From assembly GCF_004296405.1 (NCBI RefSeq), contig NZ_PSRR01000059.1, forward strand, positions 1-32,798: a stretch of 32,798 nucleotides of DNA. The letters run 5' to 3'. Below are positions 16,814-23,219 of the stretch, piece by piece (position 1 is the first letter of the stretch; every line of letters starts with the position of its first letter). Made by a program: the position numbers and the translations under genes. The DNA comes from Bradyrhizobium sp. Leo170. Lineage in GTDB: Bacteria; Pseudomonadota; Alphaproteobacteria; Rhizobiales; Xanthobacteraceae. A model generated the notes under the pieces. It was not told the origin of the DNA. It saw only the letters and a program-made list of their open reading frames with translations, and did no database searches.

Positions 16814-17131
16814 ATGGAAGATCTGAGCTTTCACCATCAGGCCCGTAGCCGTGCCGGCGGGACCAGGCAAATGGCCATCATCGGCGTGGTGGCTTCCGGC
16901 AATCTGGAAGTTCTGGCCGAACGCGTGTTGCCGGAAACCGAATGCCGGCTGGAGATCAAGACTGCGGCCGAAGGCTTTGGCGAGGTATGGGACGCCGTGG
17001 TCGCCGACTTCGTCGAGCGCTACTCGCCCGGCGGGCTCAAATTCTCCATCAACGACGGCGGCGCGCGACCTGACACCGTGTCGCTGCGTCTCGCCCAGGC
17101 TGTCCGGCTGATGGCGGAGGACGAGCAATGA
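16814..17131 (+). CDS. mdcC: Malonate decarboxylase acyl carrier protein (delta subunit)
   Basis: A 105-residue acyl-carrier subunit. The motif VVASGNLEVL places Ser28 at the site where family members carry the 2'-(5''-phosphoribosyl)-3'-dephospho-CoA prosthetic group; this arm holds malonyl and then acetyl groups. The size is normal. The stop overlaps the mdcD start as ATGA (17128-17131), which implies coupled synthesis of complex subunits. The prosthetic group would be made and attached by the mdcB and mdcG products downstream. Confidence 0.93.
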   Translation: MEDLSFHHQARSRAGGTRQMAIIGVVASGNLEVLAERVLPETECRLEIKTAAEGFGEVWDAVVADFVERYSPGGLKFSINDGGARPDTVSLRLAQAVRLMAEDEQ

Positions 17132-18066
17132 GCGTCGCGGATCTGGAAAAGCCATCGGTGGAGCGGGCGCGAGCGACGAGCTTCTACGAGGCATCAGCGC
17201 GGGCGCGGATCCGGCTATTGCTTGATCCCGGAAGCTTTGTCGAATTCATCGGCCCCGAGCAGCGCGAGGTCAGCCCGCATCTGAAACTGTTCGACCTTCC
17301 CGAGCAGTTCGACGACGGCATCATCGTCGGCCACGGGCAGCTTGCAGGATCGCCGGTGTTCATTGCGGCGCAGGAAGGCCGCTTCATGGGCGGCGCTTTC
17401 GGCGAGGTCCACGGCGCCAAGCTGACGGGATTGCTGCGCGCGGCGAAGGAGATGAAATCGATCCCGGTATTGATCCTGCTCGACACTGGCGGCGTCCGCC
17501 TGCAAGAGGCCAATGCGGGCGAGCTTGCGATTGCCGAGATCATGCGCGCGGTGATCGAGGCGCGGACCGCAGGCGTGAAGGTGATCGGGCTGATCGGCGG
17601 CCGTTCTGGATGTTATGGCGGCGGTGGATTGATCGCGGGCTGCTGCTCGGCGCTCGCGGTGTCCGAGCAGGGACGTATCGCCGTCTCCGGTCCTGAGGTC
17701 ATCGAGACCAATCGCGGCGTGGAAGAGTTCGACTCGCGCGACCGTGCCCTGGTCTGGCGCACAATGGGCGGCAAGCACCGGCGGCTGATCGGCGGCGCCG
17801 AACTCTTTGCCGACGACACCGTGCAAGCCTTTCGTGAAGCCGCCCTCGAATTGCTTGAGACCACCTCGGGCTTTGGCATCGACACGTTGAATGCCGAGCA
17901 ATCGCGCCTTGAAGATCGATTGCAACGCTTTGGCGCCTGCCGGGATGCGGTCGAGATCTGGGCGGCGGAAGGCGTTCCGGACGCTGCGTCCGTTCCAGCG
18001 TTGCCAGCCGATCAGTTCATCGAACTTGCCGACAAGCTCCGGAGGATTGCCCGTGACGCTCGATAG
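17128..18066 (+). CDS. mdcD: Biotin-independent malonate decarboxylase subunit beta
   Basis: A 312-residue carboxyltransferase-fold subunit that, with gamma, decarboxylates malonyl-S-ACP. Typical sequences are SFYEASARARIRLLLDPGSF at the N-terminus, QEGRFMGGAFGEVHGAKLTG, LLDTGGVRLQEANAGELA and GRSGCYGGGGLIAGCCSA. These glycine-rich turns form the acyl-thioester pocket in this fold. Its end overlaps the mdcE start by 14 nt. The absence of a biotin carboxyl carrier or a sodium-pump membrane subunit supports the soluble, biotin-independent type found in Klebsiella and Pseudomonas. Confidence 0.94.
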   Translation: MSVADLEKPSVERARATSFYEASARARIRLLLDPGSFVEFIGPEQREVSPHLKLFDLPEQFDDGIIVGHGQLAGSPVFIAAQEGRFMGGAFGEVHGAKLTGLLRAAKEMKSIPVLILLDTGGVRLQEANAGELAIAEIMRAVIEARTAGVKVIGLIGGRSGCYGGGGLIAGCCSALAVSEQGRIAVSGPEVIETNRGVEEFDSRDRALVWRTMGGKHRRLIGGAELFADDTVQAFREAALELLETTSGFGIDTLNAEQSRLEDRLQRFGACRDAVEIWAAEGVPDAASVPALPADQFIELADKLRRIARDAR

Positions 18067-18775
18067 GATTCTCGCCTCGATGTTTCCCGACGGCCATGAC
18101 GTGAAGAACGATGGTGGCGTTCTGCTCGGGTCCGGCACGCTGCGATCCGGCGATCGCGCCCTGGTCATCGGTGTCGCTGATAGAACCGCGCTCGGTGTCG
18201 ACGAGGCGATCAGGCTCTCCAGCGCCGTTCTCGGTTCGATCAAGAATGGAAGCGGCCCGATTCTGGTCGTCGTCGACAGCGACAGCCAGCGCATGAGCAA
18301 GCGCGATGAGCTTCTGGGATTGAACGAGTTCCTGGCTCATCTCGCCAAGTCGCTCATCCATGCGGATATCGAGGGCCGGCCTACGATCGGGCTGCTGTAT
18401 GGCCATTCGGCGGCGGGAGCCTTCCTCGCCACCGCGCTTGCGACCCGCGTGCTGGTGGGATTGCCGGGCGCGGATCCGGCGGTGATGGATCTGCCGTCGA
18501 TGTCCAAGGTGACCAAATTGCCGATCGAGGTGCTCGAGCAGAAAGCCAAGTCCACGCCGGTGTTCGCTCCCGGCCTGCAAAATCTGGTTCAGCTCGGGGC
18601 CGTGCATGTCACCTGGGACGACAAGATCTCGCTGGCCGATCAACTGGAAAAACTGCTGCGCAACATGTCCGATGCGCGCGACCGGCGCGACGCGCTCGGC
18701 AAGGAACGCGGTGGCCGCATGAAGGCCGCCGACATCGCGGAGCGCGTTCGTGAGCTCACCATGCAAACCCGCTGA
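18053..18775 (+). CDS. mdcE: Malonate decarboxylase subunit gamma
   Basis: A 240-residue partner of the beta subunit with the same crotonase-like carboxyltransferase fold. Recognisable stretches include ILVVVDSDSQRMSKRDELLG, IGLLYGHSAAGAFLATALA and ADPAVMDLPSMSKVTKLP. The start is a GTG at 18053 that overlaps the last 14 nt of mdcD; the GGAGGA site at 18041-18046 decides this. An ATG 8 codons downstream is the alternative. Length is near the lower end for the family. Confidence 0.92.
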   Translation: MTLDRILASMFPDGHDVKNDGGVLLGSGTLRSGDRALVIGVADRTALGVDEAIRLSSAVLGSIKNGSGPILVVVDSDSQRMSKRDELLGLNEFLAHLAKSLIHADIEGRPTIGLLYGHSAAGAFLATALATRVLVGLPGADPAVMDLPSMSKVTKLPIEVLEQKAKSTPVFAPGLQNLVQLGAVHVTWDDKISLADQLEKLLRNMSDARDRRDALGKERGGRMKAADIAERVRELTMQTR

Positions 18776-18782
18776 GGGACCG

Positions 18783-19430
18783 ATGAGGCGCCATGACCTG
18801 ATCTTTGTCCGCCCCGAGAGCTGGTGCACGGCGCTCGCTGCGCGGAGCGATCTGGCGGCCGATCCGCTGGTCGCGCTATGGGTCGAGAACGGCTGGCCGT
18901 TGATCGGCCGGCGTGCCACGCCTTGCGAGCGTCACGGCGTGGCGGTGGGCCTGCCATTGCCGCCCTTTGCCGGCAAGCGGCGGCTTTCCTTCCTGATGCA
19001 GGCCGAAGACGTGATCTCGATCGCGCCGCCGCCCTCGTTGGGAGCGGCCGCTCGGAAGGCGCCGCCCGCGTGGCGGCCGACGCTCGAACGTCTCGATGAA
19101 CTCGCTTCGCTTCATGCGGTGGAAGCAAGGGTGTTCGGCAGCCTTGCTTGGCGGGTGTTGACCGGACTGGATTATCTGACCGATCGCTCTGATCTCGATC
19201 TCCTCCTGCGCATTGGTCGCGACACGGACGTTGCGGGCGTTGTCGCCGGTGTCGCCGAGATCGAGGCGCTGGCGCCGATGCGGCTCGATGGCGAATTGGT
19301 CCGCGACGACGGCGCCGCTGTGAACTGGCGGGAGTTGCACGCGGATGCCGACCGGGTCCTGGTCAAGACCATCGATAGCGTCGCCTTGCTCGATACGAGT
19401 CTCTTCCTCGCCGGGGAGATGCCGTCATGA
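18783..19430 (+). CDS. mdcG: Phosphoribosyl-dephospho-CoA transferase (holo-ACP synthase)
   Basis: A 215-residue nucleotidyltransferase that moves the prosthetic group from triphosphoribosyl-dephospho-CoA onto Ser28 of the MdcC protein. The motif FGSLAWRVLTGLDYLTDRSD followed by LDLLL gives the GS plus D-x-D arrangement of this nucleotidyltransferase fold. The N-terminus RHDLIFVRPESW is typical of MdcG. The ATG at 18783 is 7 nt after the mdcE stop; a longer start within mdcE is unlikely. It ends in an ATGA overlap with mdcB. Confidence 0.92.
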   Translation: MRRHDLIFVRPESWCTALAARSDLAADPLVALWVENGWPLIGRRATPCERHGVAVGLPLPPFAGKRRLSFLMQAEDVISIAPPPSLGAAARKAPPAWRPTLERLDELASLHAVEARVFGSLAWRVLTGLDYLTDRSDLDLLLRIGRDTDVAGVVAGVAEIEALAPMRLDGELVRDDGAAVNWRELHADADRVLVKTIDSVALLDTSLFLAGEMPS

Positions 19431-20317
19431 CGCTGGCTCTGGCATGGAGCGCGCAGCAGCGGGCACCTCTTCCACAGGTGAAGGCGCCGTGCGCGCCCAA
19501 TGCGGCGGCAATCGCGGCAAGCGCCGTGGATTGCCTGCTGCTGGAAGTGGAGACATGGCCGAAGCCCGGCCTCGTGAGCCATGTCGATCGCGGCAGTCAC
19601 GAGGATATGGATGCCGAGACACTGCGCGTCAGTGCTGAAACCATAGGCCCGTATTTCGCTGCGTTGGCGGAAGCCGGCGCCGGCGGCTGCGCGATGGAGC
19701 AACTGAGGATCATCGGTCTCAAGGCCGAGGCGGCGATGTTTGCTGCGACCTCGGGCATCAACACCCATCGCGGCGCCATCTTCGGCCTTGGACTGCTGTG
19801 CGCGGCGGCCGGAGCAAGGAGCAACGGGCAGGTCGATCCCGCTTTGTCGCTCGGAGCAACCGTGACGCGCCTGTGGGGCAGCAGCATCCTCGGTGGACCT
19901 GTGCTGCTCCACAGCCATGGCATGAAAGCCCGTCGTCGCTTCGGTGCCGGTGGCGCGCGCGTGGAAGCGGCCAAGGGATTTCCAAGCGTCTACCACGTCG
20001 GCCTGCCGGCCTTGCACAGGGGAGCTCTCGTTGCTGCCGATGACGCCGAGGCCGCGCGGGTCGAAGCATGCTTCGCATTGATCGCCGCGGTCGAGGACAC
20101 CAATCTGCTGCATCGCGGCGGGCTGGACGGCCTCTTGTTTGCGCGCCGCGTGGCGCGGCAGTTTCTCGGCCAGGGCGGCGTAGGTGCGCCGGATTGGCGG
20201 GAGCGCGCCCGCGCCATCCACGATAGCTTCATCGTGCGCCGGCTCAGCCCCGGCGGATCGGCCGATCTGTTGGCCATGACCCTCTTCGTCGACGCCCACG
20301 AGAGGTCCTGTCGCTGA
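19427..20317 (+). CDS. mdcB: Triphosphoribosyl-dephospho-CoA synthase
   Basis: A 296-residue CitG-family enzyme that makes the prosthetic-group precursor from ATP and dephospho-CoA. Family signatures are EVETWPKPGLVSHVDRGSHE near residue 40-60, GINTHRGAIFGLGLL (about 110-124), and a C-terminal SPGGSADLLAMTLF that closes the active site. It overlaps mdcG by 4 nt (ATGA) and the following 20-codon reading frame by one base (TGATG at 20315-20319). Gene order G-B here differs from the Klebsiella A-B-C order but the set is equivalent. Confidence 0.92.
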   Translation: MTLALAWSAQQRAPLPQVKAPCAPNAAAIAASAVDCLLLEVETWPKPGLVSHVDRGSHEDMDAETLRVSAETIGPYFAALAEAGAGGCAMEQLRIIGLKAEAAMFAATSGINTHRGAIFGLGLLCAAAGARSNGQVDPALSLGATVTRLWGSSILGGPVLLHSHGMKARRRFGAGGARVEAAKGFPSVYHVGLPALHRGALVAADDAEAARVEACFALIAAVEDTNLLHRGGLDGLLFARRVARQFLGQGGVGAPDWRERARAIHDSFIVRRLSPGGSADLLAMTLFVDAHERSCR

Positions 20318-20379
20318 TGTCCAATGCGATCCTGCTCGCGCTGGCGCCGGTGTTCTTCGTGATGCTGGGCTGGCTATGA
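20317..20379 (+). pseudogene. 20-codon remnant in the mdcF (AEC malonate carrier) position
   Basis: A complete reading frame MSNAILLALAPVFFVMLGWL with stop TGA at 20377-20379. Its ATG shares the last base of the mdcB stop (TGATG) and its TGA overlaps the mdcH ATG at 20376 (ATGA). The peptide is one hydrophobic helix resembling the N-terminal helix of auxin-efflux-carrier (AEC) family transporters, the MdcF type normally found among mdc genes. The simplest reading is an internal deletion of about 0.9 kb that kept both coupling junctions. Alternatives are a retained translation-coupling leader, or an assembly collapse. The frame itself is certain; the origin is inferred. Confidence 0.6.
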
Positions 20380-21320
20380 GTCTCGCAATCCTCTGCTCCG
20401 GGCAAGGACGGCAACATCGCGATATGTTCGCCCTGACCGGCGATGCGCCGGAGGCCGCCAGCCTGTTTGCCCATGCGGCGACGCTGCTCGGCGGCCGGGA
20501 TCCGCGTGAGATCGTCCGTAGCGAGAGCGCGGAAGTGCTGCACCGCAACCGCATCGGCCAGATCCTCTGCACGCTGCAGGCGCTGGCCGCGGCGTCTGTG
20601 CTGCGCGACCAAATGCCGGACCGCCTCATCGTTGCCGGCTACAGCGTTGGCGAGGTGGCGGCCTGGGGCGTCGCAGGCCTTACGAGCATGACAGATACGC
20701 TCGACCTGGTGGCCCGCCGCGCGGAAGCGATGGACGCCGCCACGCGGCCCGGTGACGGAATGGTCTTCGTTCGCGGCCTTCCCCGCGATGCCATCGACAC
20801 CTTGTGCGAACGGCACGATGCCGCTGTCGCCATCGTCAATCCGGGCGATGCCTTCATCCTGGGCGGAAGCCGCGCAACATTGAACGCGCTCGCCGATGAC
20901 GCCAAGGCGATGAATGCGGCCAGGGTCGTCGACGTACCGGTGGAAGTTGCCTCCCACACCGCGCGGCTTGCCAAGGCGTCGACGGAATTCCGCGACAGGT
21001 TAAGCCATGCTGCCGTGACGGCATTGCCGGCCGCCGGCACGCGGCTCCTGAGCGGAATTGACGCCGCGCCCGTCATCGATGTCAAAGCCGGTCTCGACAA
21101 GCTGGCGGCCCAGATCTCGCAGACGGTGCAATGGGCCGATTGCCTGCAGGCCTGCATCGAGAGCGAAGCGACGGTGTTTCTGGAACTCGGACCGGGCCGG
21201 GCGCTGAGCGAGATGGTGGCTGGCGCCTATCATGACGTCGCGACGCGATCCCTGGAGGACTTCCGGACGCTGGACGGCGTTCGCGCCTGGCTGACTACCC
21301 ATCTGGATATTCGGTTCTGA
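20376..21320 (+). CDS. mdcH: Malonate decarboxylase malonyl-CoA:ACP transacylase (epsilon subunit)
   Basis: A 314-residue FabD-like malonyltransferase that charges the acyl-carrier subunit with its first malonyl group, so the cycle can start. SGQGRQHRDMF near residue 8-18 is the family start motif, the active-site elbow is AGYSVGE with Ser90, and the catalytic His lies in EVASHTARL (near residue 191). The full length and the C-terminal LGPGRALSEMV motif are present. Its ATG overlaps the preceding 20-codon frame. A hairpin at its stop codon ends the operon. Confidence 0.93.
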   Translation: MSLAILCSGQGRQHRDMFALTGDAPEAASLFAHAATLLGGRDPREIVRSESAEVLHRNRIGQILCTLQALAAASVLRDQMPDRLIVAGYSVGEVAAWGVAGLTSMTDTLDLVARRAEAMDAATRPGDGMVFVRGLPRDAIDTLCERHDAAVAIVNPGDAFILGGSRATLNALADDAKAMNAARVVDVPVEVASHTARLAKASTEFRDRLSHAAVTALPAAGTRLLSGIDAAPVIDVKAGLDKLAAQISQTVQWADCLQACIESEATVFLELGPGRALSEMVAGAYHDVATRSLEDFRTLDGVRAWLTTHLDIRF

Positions 21321-21342
21321 TTCAATCGGAACCGAATATTTT
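21307..21342 (+). terminator. Terminator overlapping the mdcH stop codon
   Basis: ATATTCGGTTC (21307-21317) and GAACCGAATAT (21329-21339) pair perfectly over 11 bp, followed by a short T-run. The stop codon TGA (21318-21320) lies in the loop, so the left arm is coding sequence. This marks the end of the mdc operon. Confidence 0.7.
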
Positions 21343-21487
21343 CGGTCGCCGACGCGCGGCTTCTCACGCAAAGATTATCGTCATGCGGGCATTACGACGG
21401 TTCGTCGTTGGTAGCGAACATTCGATGAGGCATTTATATGACGCACATAATTGCAACTGACACCCCGCGCACGAGGAGATTCGGCGA

Positions 21488-22390
21488 ATGACGATTCCTG
21501 CAGCCGAGACGTTTGGTGCAACCTGGCCCTTTGCGCCGCACTATTTTGACGGGAACGGCTTTCGTATGCATTATGTCGACGAGGGCGACGGCGATCCCAT
21601 CGTTTGTCTGCATGGTGAACCGACCTGGGGCTATCTATATCGACACTTTATTCCGCCGCTTTCTGCGACGCACAGGGTGATCGTTCCCGATCACATGGGC
21701 TTCGGCAAAAGCGAGACCCCTCGCGATCGCGCGTATTCGCTGAAAGCCCATGTCGACAACCTTACGAAACTCATCGAAGCGATCGATCTGAGGAACATCA
21801 CCCTGGTCATGCAGGATTGGGGCGGACCGATCGGTTCGGCCTTCACACTGCGACACCCCGACCGCGTCAAGCGCTTGTTCCTCCTCAACACATTGGCGGG
21901 CTATGGCAACGCGGAGTTCGATGCGCTGACGCCCTGGTTTCAGTTTGTCCGCAAGCATTACGAAGCCGGCACGCTTGGCGAGGTGTTGGGACACCTGGAC
22001 GTCAACATTCTCAGCATCATGAAGATCATTGGTCTTGAGAATCTGTCGGCAGTGAATTCCGAATGGCTCGCGGCCTACGGTTCGGCCTTTCCAGCAAAAG
22101 AGGACTGCATCGGAGCGATCGAGTTCCCGCTCGACGTGCTGCTCGGTCGGATTGCTCCATACGTCGTTGAAGGCTTTCCACTCGTCGACAATCTGAAGTC
22201 AAAGCCAGCAATGCTCGCCGTTGGTATGAAGGACAGAGCTATCTCGCCGGCGGTCCAAATCGCCGACTTCAGGGGAATATGGCCGGACCGGCCCATCATC
22301 AAGCTGCCCAATGCCGGCCACTTCAGCCAGGAGGATGCGCCAGATGTCCTCGTTGCCCTGATTCAGCTCTTCGTTCAGGGCAAGGAGTGA
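21488..22390 (+). CDS. Haloalkane dehalogenase-like alpha/beta hydrolase (DhlA type)
   Basis: A 300-residue hydrolase with an aspartate nucleophile. QDWGG (Asp110, Trp111) matches the haloalkane dehalogenase elbow, HGEPTWGYLYR (Glu44) is the oxyanion and halide-pocket motif that in DhlA reads almost the same, Asp249 sits in GMKDRAIS and His278 in GHFSQE. This layout is that of subfamily HLD-I and clearly differs from Ser esterases. The expected reaction is hydrolysis of a carbon-halogen bond to alcohol and halide, although true substrates of such environmental homologues are often unknown. A GAGGAG site precedes ATG 21488. It lies downstream of the mdc terminator and is therefore transcribed separately, from the more AT-rich 21343-21487. 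Confidence 0.85.
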   Translation: MTIPAAETFGATWPFAPHYFDGNGFRMHYVDEGDGDPIVCLHGEPTWGYLYRHFIPPLSATHRVIVPDHMGFGKSETPRDRAYSLKAHVDNLTKLIEAIDLRNITLVMQDWGGPIGSAFTLRHPDRVKRLFLLNTLAGYGNAEFDALTPWFQFVRKHYEAGTLGEVLGHLDVNILSIMKIIGLENLSAVNSEWLAAYGSAFPAKEDCIGAIEFPLDVLLGRIAPYVVEGFPLVDNLKSKPAMLAVGMKDRAISPAVQIADFRGIWPDRPIIKLPNAGHFSQEDAPDVLVALIQLFVQGKE

Positions 22391-22430
22391 TCGCGCACGC
22401 GGCGCGACGGTCGACGCCGCTCGCTGGCTG

Positions 22431-23138
22431 CTACTCGAATGACGCGTCGAAGATCTCGATGTCGATCAGCGCGGGCTTCGTAACCAGCGTGCCATCGGGC
22501 TGACGCGACAGGCAGCGCCGGAGCGTGGGGATGACGATTTCGTTGAACTTCTGATGCGCCCAGGTCAGGTGCGCGATTGCCACGCCCGCCGCCTGGTAGT
22601 CCAATCGCCGCTGAAGCCCATCGTCATCGAAGTAGAAGATCTGCTCCCGGGAATGCGTAACGATGGTCGGTGGAAATATCGCGCGGAGACGTCGCCAGAT
22701 CTGGCTGCCGGTGTTCCAGGGAGGCAGTTCTTCGGTCTCAATTTCCGGTTGCGCCAGCAGAAATGGGATCGTCAGACAGTTCCAGAGCGAGAGGCCGCAA
22801 AAATAGGCCAGGCGCAGATCGTCCCACGGCATCTCGTCGTGGTGATCCGAAAATGCCGTCTGCGGGTCGCGGCATGATCGCAGGATCTCGCCTTGCAGGC
22901 TCTGGATGGCAACCCAGTCGGGCTGGTACAGGCCGCATCTGTCGGGGGCGGTGAAGCCGGTGAATTGCAGCGTCTGGACCTCGGTCGAACCTTCCATGAC
23001 CATGTCCTTGAGCCGCCCTGCATTGCCGATGCGGGAGAACAGCGCGCCATCGATGGAAAGGTGGACGGTGAATCTCTTCAACCGACGCCATCGTTCCAGC
23101 CCACCGCAGGCATCGAGGGCGTCATCAAGCAATGCCAT
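22431..23138 (-). CDS. Hypothetical protein, possible lipoprotein-sorting-like fold
   Basis: A 235-residue protein I do not recognise by name. It begins MALLDDALDACGGLERWRRL; the A..A.GG...W....F opening followed by beta-rich sequence (FTVHLSIDGALFSRIG, MEGSTEVQTLQFTGFTAPDR) is reminiscent of LolA-like or outer-membrane lipoprotein-sorting-like folds. Later parts include FYFDDDGLQRRLDYQAAG and the Trp/His pair in HLTWAHQKFNEI. It has no signal peptide or membrane segment. The ATG at 23138 is preferred to a TTG two codons upstream. It ends 41 nt from the convergent dehalogenase gene and starts 82 nt downstream of the large regulator gene, so it may be the last gene of that transcript. The function remains unknown. 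Confidence 0.7.
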   Translation of the reverse strand: MALLDDALDACGGLERWRRLKRFTVHLSIDGALFSRIGNAGRLKDMVMEGSTEVQTLQFTGFTAPDRCGLYQPDWVAIQSLQGEILRSCRDPQTAFSDHHDEMPWDDLRLAYFCGLSLWNCLTIPFLLAQPEIETEELPPWNTGSQIWRRLRAIFPPTIVTHSREQIFYFDDDGLQRRLDYQAAGVAIAHLTWAHQKFNEIVIPTLRRCLSRQPDGTLVTKPALIDIEIFDASFE

Positions 23139-23219
23139 TCGCAAATCCCGTCTTCGACCAGCCCCAAGATCGTACAGAGAGCATGGCCCAGCACGAGCGA
23201 ATTTGCGCGTTAGATGTTG

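Noticed and set aside
19172..20629. A 485-codon minus-strand frame opposite mdcG/mdcB/mdcH
   Set aside because: Shadow frame; the plus strand has three overlapping genes with family signatures.
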